NCBI GenBank assembly: GCA_023390175.1
Contig: JAEWDK010000007.1
Span: 70,038-134,037, forward strand
Reading direction: 5' to 3'
From: Bacillota bacterium
GTDB taxonomy: Bacteria > Bacillota > Clostridia > Oscillospirales > Acutalibacteraceae
Length of the DNA stretch: 64,000 nt
Shown here: piece by piece, positions 34,519 to 43,487 of the stretch
Numbering within the stretch: the stretch's first letter is position 1
How the letters are laid out: every line of letters begins with the position of its first letter
The notes under the pieces: generated by a model
Databases searched by the model: none
Told to the model about the DNA's origin: nothing
What the model saw: only the letters and a program-made list of their open reading frames with translations
Made by a program: the position numbers and the translations under genes

Positions 34519-36048
34519 TTAATCAGAGACATTATTTTCCTTAACGGAGTCAAACATATCCGGCAGCATATTAGCGTATACCCGGTTCATTTCCTCGTTT
34601 GCTCTTTTGGCGTCTGCATCTGGCACGTGCGTATAAATTCCAAGTACTACCGACGCAGAGGAATCTCCAAGCAGTTTCATAATGGTTTTTACATTCACGT
34701 GAGCGCGAGCCAGATTCGTGCAAAAAGTGTGACGGAAGCGGTAAAAAGTTACTTCTTTAGTGAATCCGTGGCGCTTCCGGAATCTGGTGAATTTTGTATT
34801 CAGGACATCGTCTCGCAAAATACCACCATCCATGTTAGGAAACAGGAAATCGCTTTCATAGCGGGCTTGGTCGTTTTCCTTCAAATATTTTAACCATTTC
34901 TGAAGCGCTGAAATGACTTGTTTGTCCAGATGGAAATTGCGGACTCCCGATTTGCTTTTGGTCTTACCGATGACCGGTACGCGCGGCCCCACATCCCCTG
35001 CAAGAGCGTTATCCATTTTCAGTTGGGGGCGGGTTGTTGCGGCCTGACGAATATTCAGGGTTTTCGCATCAGGGTCGAAATCCCGCTTTTCCAACCCCCT
35101 AAGTTCCTCTGGGCGCATCCCCGTGAACGCAAAGACGAGCAGAGCTGTATATAGCAGCGGATCGTCTTCCTCCTGCGCGGCTTTCAGGATCGATGCGATC
35201 TGTTCCGGAGAATAGATTTTATCGTCCTCAGAGCGGGTATCCAGTTTCTTTGATTTCGGACAGACCACTTTAGCTGCGACGTTTTTCGGGATCAGTTCAT
35301 CCTCAAACGCGATATCCACCATTTTCTTTAAGACCAAATAAACTTTGTTGATCGTGCTATCGGATTTGTCACAGAGTGAATTTAGCGCACTTTGTAAATT
35401 GGTGCGCGTAAGCTCATCCAAATGCAAATCTCCTATTAATCTAGCCAGTGTTTTTGCCGCCGTTGCATAGCAGTGCAGCGTCCGCTCGGTAGCTTTCGGA
35501 TAAAAGGACAGCAAATTTTTATCCAGATAGTCCTCAACGGTAATGTGCGGCTTGACGGTATTGGCAAGAACTGCGGGAGCTACCGACGTTACCCCTGTGA
35601 CAGCAACCGGCATATGTACCGCATTTAAAGTTTTTAATGCTTCCCGCAGTGCGTCTTCGGCTTCTTCACGTGAAGAAAAATCTCCTTTTATAATGCGATT
35701 GCGTTTCCCTGTAACAGGGTCTTTGCCCTGACTAATTGCATACCGAAAAATATCCCTTGCTTTTACATATAAAATACTGCCGGAGCCATACGGCGTTTCC
35801 AAATGGAAAACCTCCTCTTCGTCGTTTGGTTCGGTAGTATAACTCTGTCTGCTTGATTCTGCAAGTGAACTATCTCCAAGATACCTCTCCAAAGAATTCA
35901 CGGGGATAATGATCCTTTCTCCGATTTTTTTAGCTGCAAGTTCACCGCTTTCGATCAGGGACTCAACCTCCGAGGTACTACCTCCAAGTTCCGCAGCAAC
36001 CTCCTCAATCGAAAGTACCGATTTGTCATATTTTTCTGCAAGATTCAT
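34519..36048 (-). CDS. Tyrosine integrase with N-terminal excisionase-like HTH
   Basis: Site-specific recombinase expected to move the element. Residues (numbered from GTG 36054) 14-60, SIEEVAAELGGSTSEVESL and following RIIIPVNSLERYL, form an excisionase/MerR-like winged HTH; 85-145 are an arm-binding-like segment; 170-265 the SAM-like core-binding domain; 285-490 the catalytic domain. Catalytic residues visible are Arg314 (TGMRPEEL), Arg441 (YRFRHTF) and the nucleophile Tyr474 (LGIYTHV). The usual His of the H-x-x-R box is Tyr438 and the usual His/Trp is Asp464 (LGDSS). ATG 36048 or GTG 36054 may start it. Confidence 0.85.
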   Translation of the reverse strand: MNLAEKYDKSVLSIEEVAAELGGSTSEVESLIESGELAAKKIGERIIIPVNSLERYLGDSSLAESSRQSYTTEPNDEEEVFHLETPYGSGSILYVKARDIFRYAISQGKDPVTGKRNRIIKGDFSSREEAEDALREALKTLNAVHMPVAVTGVTSVAPAVLANTVKPHITVEDYLDKNLLSFYPKATERTLHCYATAAKTLARLIGDLHLDELTRTNLQSALNSLCDKSDSTINKVYLVLKKMVDIAFEDELIPKNVAAKVVCPKSKKLDTRSEDDKIYSPEQIASILKAAQEEDDPLLYTALLVFAFTGMRPEELRGLEKRDFDPDAKTLNIRQAATTRPQLKMDNALAGDVGPRVPVIGKTKSKSGVRNFHLDKQVISALQKWLKYLKENDQARYESDFLFPNMDGGILRDDVLNTKFTRFRKRHGFTKEVTFYRFRHTFCTNLARAHVNVKTIMKLLGDSSASVVLGIYTHVPDADAKRANEEMNRVYANMLPDMFDSVKENNVSD

Positions 36049-36185
36049 AACCACACCAGCTTAACCACAATAGTCGATTTTTTACATCGCCGGTGCATAT
36101 AACCAGTCTCCTGATTCAACTGCTTTCCGAACGGACCAACTGCAGATTTTTTGTCTACTGCTGTAAAAACAGCGAATATGAAAAG

Positions 36186-36208
36186 GGGAGAGGGCAAAAC
36201 CCTCTCCC
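36186..36208 (-). terminator. Terminator of the serine recombinase gene
   Basis: Perfect stem GGGAGAGGG / CCCTCTCCC, five-base loop, T4 tail on the minus strand, four bases from the stop codon. Confidence 0.8.
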
Positions 36209-36211
36209 GAA

Positions 36212-36817
36212 TTATTTATTCCGAAGCTCTATCTCCTGTACAAACTTGTAATATGTACTTCGTTTTAACCCCAACTCCTGCATCAGTTTTCTTGCACTGA
36301 TTTCATGCCGCTTTATCCGTTCTAGCTGCGCCGGGAAGTTTTCCGGTATCGGAATCTCCGGTCTGCCGAATTTTCGGCCCCTCGCATGGGCTGCGGCGAT
36401 ACCTTCGGCCTGTCGTTGCCGGATGGTGCGGCGCTCCTGTTCCGCTAAGCTTGCCAACACTTCCAGCAGCACGTTATTCACCATGTCGAACACCCAATCT
36501 TGACCGTCCGGCAGGTCGACCATCGTTGTGGGCAAATCCAGAATTTTTACCCGGATTTTATGCTGCCGGTAATACTCCAACTCGGCTTTAATATCGGCTT
36601 TGTTGCGGGAAAGACGGTCAAGCGACGTTATAACCAGCGAATCTCCTCCTCTTAAAAGTGAATCGCGGAGCACGGCATATTGTGGTCGATTGAAGTCTTT
36701 GCCCGAAGCTTTCTCCTGAATGATATTTCTTTCTTCGACATATTCTTTTAGCCTCATAAGCTGACGGTTAAGATTTTGCTCTTTACTGCTCACGCGAGCG
36801 TAACCGTATGTGCGCAT
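36212..36817 (-). CDS. Serine recombinase (resolvase/invertase)
   Basis: A 201-residue small serine recombinase. N-terminal catalytic domain with the nucleophile in YGYARVSSKEQNLNRQL, SLDRLSRNKADI with the active-site arginines, and EQERRTIRQRQAEGIAAAHA (helix E); the C-terminal HTH (ISARKLMQELGLKRSTYYKF) is complete. Substrates may be resolution or inversion sites on the element. AGGAGG precedes the ATG. Having both a tyrosine and a serine recombinase suggests one for integration and one for multimer resolution. Confidence 0.9.
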   Translation of the reverse strand: MRTYGYARVSSKEQNLNRQLMRLKEYVEERNIIQEKASGKDFNRPQYAVLRDSLLRGGDSLVITSLDRLSRNKADIKAELEYYRQHKIRVKILDLPTTMVDLPDGQDWVFDMVNNVLLEVLASLAEQERRTIRQRQAEGIAAAHARGRKFGRPEIPIPENFPAQLERIKRHEISARKLMQELGLKRSTYYKFVQEIELRNK

Positions 36818-36904
36818 ATAAATTCCTCCTTTTTACCGAAAAAGCCATCGGCATAGCCGTTAGTGTCCGAACGAATACCATAAAACTTCTCGGATAGAAT
36901 TTAC

Positions 36905-37335
36905 CCCAAAATCGCGGGTAGGATTGATTGACCAGAATTCTAGAGTTTCTCAGATGCCCTGCAGCCAAGCGCCACAAGCAGCGTTCAGGCCTGTACGACG
37001 ATTTGTGGCTCGAAAACCGCCAGCGGCCCCCGTGATACCCGGAACAGCCTTGCGCAAAACGTCGCGCCCGACAGTGCCAGCGTTGAGGACGATACCCGTA
37101 GCCGGGGAAAGCGGCGAACCGGGCAGGGGACGGGGCCGAAATCGCGCCCAGCGGTACCGCGCAGCTCTGCCACTTGTAAGGCGCTGTGTGGCTGGAAAAC
37201 TGAAAGCGGCCCTTGTACACCCCGGAGCCGCCTTACATAAACGTTGCCCTGTGTAGAGCCAAGCGCCAGAGCAGCGGAACCGGGGAATAGCGTAAGCGGA
37301 GTGATCCGGGGATTAGCGGATCAGGGGGAAACCAG
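36905..37335. other. GC-rich non-coding block with imperfect internal repeats
   Basis: About 430 bases, much richer in GC than the flanks, with no convincing gene. Segments 36999-37061 and 37182-37243 align with roughly three quarters identity (both contain TGTGGCT-GAAAAC, AGCGGCCC and end in AAACG), and GCCAAGCGCCA-AGCAGCG occurs at both ends (36964-36983 and 37258-37276). It could be a structured RNA, a replication or transfer origin, or recombination sites. Confidence 0.45.
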
Positions 37336-37360
37336 TGCTTTCTCCTGCGCTACTGCGTCT

Positions 37361-38227
37361 TTATTCTTTCGCTTTGCATACAGAGCAGATATTCAAAAGA
37401 TTCATTGTGAGAATCTTCGCGACACTTGTCCCCACCGGAATAACCGGCAGCGTGATCTCCATTTCATTACAAGTGTTCCTGCAACGGTTTTGAATAGCCT
37501 CGGCACTACTGCCGCAGTGCTTTTTCAAGAAATCCATCTGCAGAGAAGCGGTCAGTGTCAGAATATTGCCATTCTCCTGTTTGTACCGAATCGTAACGAT
37601 GTTACGGCTTAGAATCCGCAGCAGCTTTTGTAAAAACGCTATTGCAAGGAACCGAGGAACAATCGTGCATCCTGTTAGCTGAGTCTGGACGCAGAAGAGC
37701 CTCAGTTTGTGGTGATCGGTTCCACGAAGCTCGAGCGTCTTTAATACTCCTCTCTCAATATCCGGTCTCGCGTCGACAGCTAAGTACTCCTCATGCCTGT
37801 GAGAGTAATTCTCGAGCATGTCTTTTGGAATTGATTTGACAACATCCAGCGACGTGGCTCTGACCGAAAATTTCACATCTTTCCGCATAACCACGCATGC
37901 AGATGTGTTCATCGTATAAAGAGCATCCATGGCCAAAATATGGCGTTTATAGTAGTCGGGGGGAACAGGCAACCCCAAGTGTTCTAACTGGCACTGCTCG
38001 TGGAATGCCATTTCGATTGCGGCATTCGGGAACTTTCCGGTTACGGATGGAAGCTGATCAAACGGGGTTTGCATTCCGGTACGTGGTTCTCCAAGTACAG
38101 GGAGCGTCATCCGGCGATTGACCATCCCTAAAAGCATACCGTAAAAGGGATTATGAGAAACATTGCCATCTCCGATGGCGTTCTCACAATAGATGGTATC
38201 CAATTGCTGAAGCAAGGCTTTATTCAT
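37361..38227 (-). CDS. Unknown protein A of a paralogous pair
   Basis: A 288-residue protein I do not recognise. It shares a layout with the protein encoded at 39261-40124: LPV-G followed by a short loop and P-x-x-x-L (LPVLGEPRTGMQTPFDQL here), then an amphipathic AIEMAF helix, a central Cys-containing stretch (SACVVMRKDV), VPRFLAIAFLQKLLRIL and LQMDFLKKH. The ATG at 38227 follows AGGGGGC. No catalytic signature is evident. It is encoded with its relative and an HNH-like protein on the minus strand. Confidence 0.6.
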   Translation of the reverse strand: MNKALLQQLDTIYCENAIGDGNVSHNPFYGMLLGMVNRRMTLPVLGEPRTGMQTPFDQLPSVTGKFPNAAIEMAFHEQCQLEHLGLPVPPDYYKRHILAMDALYTMNTSACVVMRKDVKFSVRATSLDVVKSIPKDMLENYSHRHEEYLAVDARPDIERGVLKTLELRGTDHHKLRLFCVQTQLTGCTIVPRFLAIAFLQKLLRILSRNIVTIRYKQENGNILTLTASLQMDFLKKHCGSSAEAIQNRCRNTCNEMEITLPVIPVGTSVAKILTMNLLNICSVCKAKE

Positions 38228-38326
38228 AAAATTGCCCCCTTTTTTCAAATATCGCCCGAGCATCCAGATGAACACTCGGGCGGTTGTTCTTTACCCCAAT
38301 ACTAAGATCAGGCTATTCCTTTATTT

Positions 38327-39043
38327 TTAAAACTCATTTCGAATAGCGTTGATCAAAGCACAATAATCATCCCAAGACATCTTACCAAAAAAATCTTTTT
38401 CATGGATTTCTTGGCACATGTCGTAAGTTTTAGGGCTGTATTTTCCCCAATTTTCACGGCATGAGTAATACCGGATGAAATCTTCGTTACCCGATCTATA
38501 AGCGATATGTTCAATTTCCTCTGGCGTAGTGTTAGGGCGCACATGCTTATGGAAAAGGCCATGAACCGACTGGTTGACAGGTATTACGTCGAGATCATTC
38601 GTAGGATCGCCGTCAGGATGATGTGGATACCAATGGGGATCAATCGTGTCTCCTGAAAACTCGTGGATTAATGCCATTCCCAGAGTGCGAGTGTCTCCAG
38701 ACCAAAGTTTGCCTATAGGTGTGAATTCACTTTGCTCATCTTGCTCATTTTTCTTATTCTTCTTTTTGCTTTCCTTGAATAGAATATAAAGTGTTTGATA
38801 GGCGTTCAGTATTGGCCGCACGTACTCAATTGAAATCATGGCAACGTAAAGAATATCACCATTACTCTTCAGATTGACGATCATACAGTCGTTACGGCCT
38901 TCCTGCTTAAGAATTGCGTAACCGGTTGGATGTTTTTTACTGCGTCCACCGGGAACGTTAACCATTGTCCATCCGGGAAAATCCGGTATTGGACGAAAGA
39001 TATTCTTTGGGCTGTCAGACATTTGAAAATCTTTGTCTTTCAT
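38327..39043 (-). CDS. HNH-like protein of unknown function
   Basis: A 238-residue protein. Residues about 130-175 read ALIHEFSGDTIDPHWYPHHP, then DGDPTNDLDVIPVNQSVHGL and FHKH. The order His, Asp-Pro-x-x-x-x-His-His, Asn-x-x-x-Asn-Leu-like, His-x-x-x-His recalls a divergent beta-beta-alpha metal (HNH) nuclease fold, without the cysteine pairs of many members. The N-terminal half (FPGWTMVNVPGGRSKKHPTG) resembles the openings of some HNH/NUMOD homing-type proteins. The nuclease assignment is inference. Confidence 0.5.
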   Translation of the reverse strand: MKDKDFQMSDSPKNIFRPIPDFPGWTMVNVPGGRSKKHPTGYAILKQEGRNDCMIVNLKSNGDILYVAMISIEYVRPILNAYQTLYILFKESKKKNKKNEQDEQSEFTPIGKLWSGDTRTLGMALIHEFSGDTIDPHWYPHHPDGDPTNDLDVIPVNQSVHGLFHKHVRPNTTPEEIEHIAYRSGNEDFIRYYSCRENWGKYSPKTYDMCQEIHEKDFFGKMSWDDYCALINAIRNEF

Positions 39044-39260
39044 TTTAATTAACCTTCTTTCCAGTTATTTGACCGCCCACGATTTACCGTTGCGCGGCCT
39101 ACAATTACTAATAACGCCACTCCTGATGAAACTCCAAACGTGACGGCGCACAGTCAAATCGCCGCAAAATTCTTTCGATATTACCCCGACTCCACGAAAG
39201 GGAACAGGCAAATCAGACAAAAATTGCGGCGCTCTGGCAGCTTGAAATCAGGGCTGCCCG

Positions 39261-40124
39261 TCAGAAAGTGAATCTCTCGATGTCCCTGATCTCAAACACG
39301 GAAAAAAGCTTGATTTCTCTGCGCGTCGGTTCGCTGGCTCGATATACCGGGAGAACCACATCGGGGCTTTTACCGTCCCATGCAATACGGCGATAGGTAT
39401 CTGCATCCTCATGGAACCTACTGCGCAGGAATTTCTCTTGCAGCGCGACTGCATAGCTTCGGACTTTTCCTTCCGCATCCGGGTAGTAGATTCTGGCTGG
39501 CTGCTCGTAAAGACCCTCAATGAACCGCTTTGCGAACCGCTGCAGCAAAAAGTGCGGAACAACGGTATCAGCGTCAGAAGAAACAGTGTCCAGAGTAAAC
39601 TCTCCGGTGGACAAGTCGATCCGCACCGCACGAATTGTCCCAAACTTGATTTGAATACCGATCTGGTCTCGCAGATACCCCTCCGGGAAAGCAAAAGAGC
39701 CGTCCGACTGTGCCATTGCCTTTAAAAGGAAGGGACTGCGTGTGTAATAGGCTTCTTCCCCCGAAAACTTCCTGACGCAGCAAAGAGAAGTCTCTAACAG
39801 GTACGCGCCAATCAGGGCTTCGAAGTACTTGTCTTGCAGGAAACCGTACTCCAGACCGTTCAGACTCCCGTCTTCATCGAGAATACTGGCCGCCGCACAC
39901 GCAATTTCCATGCCCAGTGGTTTGCCCTTGTTTGATATCCCCTGCAGCCCTGAAAGAGGACATACAATCCCCGGATGGCTCACTCCAGCAACCGGAAGTG
40001 AATTACCAGACTCGACCAACTCTAGCAAGAAACGATGTAGATCATTGTCTGCATAGTACAGCCTTTGATCGGCATAATAGGGGAAACATGCGTCGGTTTT
40101 TAGTTCATCCCGTGACATTTTCAT
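39261..40124 (-). CDS. Unknown protein B of a paralogous pair
   Basis: A protein of about 287 residues related in layout to that at 37361-38227: SLPVAGVSHPGIVCPLSGL, GMEIACAAA, SLCCVRKFSGEEAYYTRSP, TVVPHFLLQRFAKRFIEGLY and YAVALQEKFLRSRF. The last two blocks line up closely with the partner (TIVPRFLAIAFLQKLLRIL and LQMDFLKKH). Function unknown. The start is uncertain among ATGs at 40124 and 40118; AAAGGT lies just upstream. Confidence 0.6.
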   Translation of the reverse strand: MKMSRDELKTDACFPYYADQRLYYADNDLHRFLLELVESGNSLPVAGVSHPGIVCPLSGLQGISNKGKPLGMEIACAAASILDEDGSLNGLEYGFLQDKYFEALIGAYLLETSLCCVRKFSGEEAYYTRSPFLLKAMAQSDGSFAFPEGYLRDQIGIQIKFGTIRAVRIDLSTGEFTLDTVSSDADTVVPHFLLQRFAKRFIEGLYEQPARIYYPDAEGKVRSYAVALQEKFLRSRFHEDADTYRRIAWDGKSPDVVLPVYRASEPTRREIKLFSVFEIRDIERFTF

Positions 40125-40169
40125 CCGACCTTTCATAGTGAATTTTGGTTGCCACAAGAATATACACAA

Positions 40170-40813
40170 GCATCCGAGTTACTTTACATGCTATCCAGTT
40201 TTTTTTAACGAGATATCGGCGAGTTAAAGGCGGTATCATTTCATGGCCGAAAATCACCCCGGACATTTAAGGACAAGTCTATGGCTGAATACGAAATTAA
40301 GACTTTACCCCGTCAGGCATTTACTGTGACTCTAGAAAGGTGGGGGTTGGGTGCGCAGAGAAAGGAAAAAACATAAAATTAAAAAAAGTGCAGAAAAAAA
40401 TAAGACCCTATTCTCAGAGTCTCCCAAGCTGTCGGTAAATTGCATTCGATTTTTTCAAACAGGCATTTATCCTGTTATGCGATACTGTTCCGGAGAATCC
40501 AGTGCTTTACAAATTAGTCGATTAAAAGTGCTTTTTAGGCGCTTCCAGAAAGGAAAGCAACAACCTTTATAACACCTTAAAAATCCAGAGTTATATCAAA
40601 CCAAAGAACAGTTTATGGCTACCCGCTATTTTAATCGAAAAAATATCCCGGACTGATTTCTCAATCCGGGATTTATATATGAAGTCTGATAAAAACAACA
40701 ATAGAGAAAGATTTATGTAATTTGTAATGCCCATAGCGACATCCTGTGTAGATTGTCTAATGCAAAATATTACCGGTAATTTGAAAGATGTTTAATATAC
40801 CAATATATAAAGA
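40170..40813. other. Spacer without a recognisable gene
   Basis: About 640 bases with no gene I can support. It contains a hairpin ATCCCGGA / TCCGGGAT at 40645-40672 and is AT-rich; short open frames here have no ribosome binding sites of note. Confidence 0.5.
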
Positions 40814-40846
40814 CAGCGCTATGCAACAATTTGATGCATAGCGCTG
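40814..40846 (-). terminator. Terminator of the 236-aa secreted protein gene
   Basis: Perfect 12-bp stem CAGCGCTATGCA / TGCATAGCGCTG with a T-rich minus-strand tail, 15 bases past the stop at 40861. Confidence 0.75.
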
Positions 40847-40860
40847 ACAAATCTGCTAGA

Positions 40861-41571
40861 TTAAGCAATCGTTCCAACTGTGCACGGTGTTTTTTCACCG
40901 TTCACATAAAAGCCGGTAGCCTGACCGGCCTTTCCGACCGCCTTTGCCTTAAAAAAGTAATCATGACCCTTGGAACCGACGTATGTTACCTTGAAAGCCG
41001 AGCCATTTCCGCAAGCAAAAGTTGGCTTAGTGGATGCCGTAATCTTAAACTGATAGGTTTTTCCAGAGTTAACCGTCAGTTTTGCGCCAGTGTCGATTTT
41101 GCAATTTTTAATTGAGGCGCTTGTGTTGTCTTTCTGATCACTGACGAGTACATACACATAAGGAGTATCGTCACCTTCATAAACGCGGACATAATACTTG
41201 ATGAGATATCCCTTTAAATTTCTGTCAAAAAGCGTGTTGTCAAATTTGACGGAGGTGTAACTCATTCCACCCCAATCCGGCGCACCATATGCGTTTCCGC
41301 CTAAAGAGGGATAAATATCACATCCGGGTGCCGCCTTACTAGAATCGTAGATTCCCTTAATTGTGGCCGCTGAACCATACGGAACAGTATAGACGGTTTC
41401 AGATGAGGCTTTACCCCCAACCGTCAAAGTTTTCTGCTGTTTGGAAATAACTTGCGAAAGTGCAATACTATACCCGTTTTCGGAAGCCGCCGTTGTGTCT
41501 GCAAAGGCTGCTGTGCTGACGCTGAATGCCATAATACCCGCTAAAAGACCTGATATGATTTTCCTGTTCAT
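40861..41571 (-). CDS. Secreted protein of unknown function
   Basis: A 236-residue exported protein: signal peptide MNRKIISGLLAGIMAFSVST ending in AAFA. The mature part has no catalytic motif I recognise. Its C-terminal 80 residues (TGAKLTVNSGKTYQFKITAS, NGSAFKVTYVG, AVGKAGQATGFYVNGE) resemble the Ig-like C-terminal domain of the neighbouring 525-residue protein (VQLDTTSYLGKVGKSYTIQA, LTFLKAGTAEIKV). AAGGAG lies before the ATG. Probably in the same operon as that protein, 117 bases downstream. Confidence 0.7.
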   Translation of the reverse strand: MNRKIISGLLAGIMAFSVSTAAFADTTAASENGYSIALSQVISKQQKTLTVGGKASSETVYTVPYGSAATIKGIYDSSKAAPGCDIYPSLGGNAYGAPDWGGMSYTSVKFDNTLFDRNLKGYLIKYYVRVYEGDDTPYVYVLVSDQKDNTSASIKNCKIDTGAKLTVNSGKTYQFKITASTKPTFACGNGSAFKVTYVGSKGHDYFFKAKAVGKAGQATGFYVNGEKTPCTVGTIA

Positions 41572-41687
41572 AATTGATTTCTCCTTCCATATTTAACAAT
41601 GTACCTGACTAAAAAGTCCGTGTAATTAAGTATCCAAATTCCTCCCGCGTGGCTTGACTCGTATGACGGTTTAGAGTCTTGCAGATT

Positions 41688-43265
41688 TTACGAAACAGTA
41701 ACTGCAAGAGAAGCTTTTGCTCCACTTACCGATCGAACCTTAATCTCTGCGGTTCCCGCTTTCAAAAAAGTCAGTTTGAAAAGGGTACCTCTAGAAGAGG
41801 AAGAAACAGGCGTGACCCTGACAACACTTCCATTATAGGAAGCGGCGGTCATGGATTCTCCGATATTGGATTTCGCCTGAATGGTATATGATTTTCCGAC
41901 TTTTCCTAAATAGCTTGTGGTATCCAGCTGTACGGTTGCCGTTGTTACGGCTTTCCCTTCGTTCATCGTTTCAGGAGTGGCATTCATCCAATCAAAACTG
42001 TCATACTTTGTGTTTGTAGCCTTATAGTTGCTGTACCAGTCGTAATGCCCGGGCTTGCTTAATCCAAGTCCATGACCGGCGTTTGCAATCACGGCATCGC
42101 TTTTCAGGAAGCATCCGTACCACAGTGCTCCATCCCATGTGACATCGACGTGGTACCAGCTGTCGTCCAGTTGTATCATATTCCAAGCATGGTTCATGCT
42201 GCTGCTTGTAATAGTTGTGACCGGGATCCCAAGTCGTTCCATCAGCAGTTGAAACGCTGCCGTATACCCGCTACAGACTGCTTTTTTATTGACCAGTGCG
42301 CCGTATGCGCCATAGTCGACCCACGGAATTGTTCCCGCCTGAAGATTGGCAAGATCATAACTGACATTTCTGACCATATAATCGTGTACGGCTTTGACCT
42401 TTTCTATATTGGACATATTAGGGCGCAGATGGGAAAATACTCTGCTGACCGCATATTCCAGCTTTTCGTCGTCGGAAGCGGAAGATGCGGGAGCCGCTCC
42501 AATTACCGGATCAGCACCGGATGCCTGAAAAAGGATTCCATTTTTTGAAGCGTAGGTTTCCGCCGCAGAACCGGAATCGCCGTAAATTACGGGATCACCG
42601 CCGTAAACAGCGTCTTGTCCAATACTGGTTACACTTTTGGGAATATTGATCTTTGCCAGATTCTTGTCGCTGCAGAACGCGTATTGCGCAAGGCTGGTAA
42701 CCGAATCGGAAAGGGTAACCTCAGTAAGGTTATCACAGGCTGCATAGGCCATTTCCTTGATTTCAGTAACCCTATTAGGAATTACGGCGCTGGTGATGCC
42801 ACTTTTGTCAAATGCATAGCTTCCGATTTCTGTCACGCTTTGAGGAATCGTAACCTGACGCAGCTTTTTACATTTTTGGAAAGCGGAGCTTCCAATGGTC
42901 GTGACCCCTTCCGGAATCGTATACGAGGTTCTTGCATTGGCAGGCGGGCAGTAAACGAGCGTCTTTTTATCGCTGGTGTAAAGTACTCCTCCGATGCTGG
43001 TATAATTTTGGTTTCTGCTCTCTACTTCCACATCTGTGATGTTCGAGTTATTCTGACTGTAGTCCGTACTAAACGCTCCAACCTGAACTTCGGTAACTTC
43101 ACTTGGAAGAACCACTTTCGTGCTGTGACCGGTATATTCGCATAGGATTCCATTCTCGGTAATGGAAAAATCACTTTCCGCCGCATATACTGCTGTTCCC
43201 CCGAATGCTCCGATGACCAGCGCAAGCGCCAAGATAAGGGAAAGTGCCTTTTTCTGAATATTCAT
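41688..43265 (-). CDS. Secreted BspA-type LRR protein with transglutaminase-like domain
   Basis: A 525-residue exported protein. Order: signal peptide (ALSLILALALVIGAFGGTAVYA), about 200 residues of LRR_5/BspA-type repeats (for example VTIPQSVTEIGSYAFDKSGI), a transglutaminase-like domain at about 265-400 with the Cys-His-Asp triad in AVCSGYTAAF, SMNHAWNM and YHVDVTWD, and a C-terminal Ig-like domain. Surface proteins of this build bind host or polymer ligands or crosslink proteins; the target is unknown. AAGGAGGGG precedes the ATG. It is transcribed away from an XRE regulator gene. Confidence 0.85.
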   Translation of the reverse strand: MNIQKKALSLILALALVIGAFGGTAVYAAESDFSITENGILCEYTGHSTKVVLPSEVTEVQVGAFSTDYSQNNSNITDVEVESRNQNYTSIGGVLYTSDKKTLVYCPPANARTSYTIPEGVTTIGSSAFQKCKKLRQVTIPQSVTEIGSYAFDKSGITSAVIPNRVTEIKEMAYAACDNLTEVTLSDSVTSLAQYAFCSDKNLAKINIPKSVTSIGQDAVYGGDPVIYGDSGSAAETYASKNGILFQASGADPVIGAAPASSASDDEKLEYAVSRVFSHLRPNMSNIEKVKAVHDYMVRNVSYDLANLQAGTIPWVDYGAYGALVNKKAVCSGYTAAFQLLMERLGIPVTTITSSSMNHAWNMIQLDDSWYHVDVTWDGALWYGCFLKSDAVIANAGHGLGLSKPGHYDWYSNYKATNTKYDSFDWMNATPETMNEGKAVTTATVQLDTTSYLGKVGKSYTIQAKSNIGESMTAASYNGSVVRVTPVSSSSRGTLFKLTFLKAGTAEIKVRSVSGAKASLAVTVS

Positions 43266-43417
43266 CGATTACCCCTCCTTAAATTTTTATTGGCGCATTG
43301 TTATTGTTTTCTCACCTCTTTCGACAGGATGCGCCGATGTCGAAACTTTTCCATAACCCCTCTTGGAGGTATTTTTATTATAAATCATACAAATAGGATT
43401 GTAAATACACAGCTTGT

Positions 43418-43432
43418 AATCCGTATAGGATT
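43418..43432. promoter_or_regulatory. Candidate operator for the XRE regulator
   Basis: Perfect inverted repeat AATCC-N5-GGATT in the divergent spacer, with related half sites nearby (TAGGATT at 43394-43400 and AATCCTA at 43467-43473). Confidence 0.5.
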
Positions 43433-43487
43433 TATTTGTAATAATCTGTTTCATCTCCAATATAATAATCCTATTGGTGGTGAATAC

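Noticed and set aside
36924..37256. A 110-codon plus-strand frame in the GC-rich block
   Set aside because: Pro/Arg/Ala-rich translation typical of non-coding GC-rich DNA, no ribosome binding site, and it crosses the imperfect repeats.
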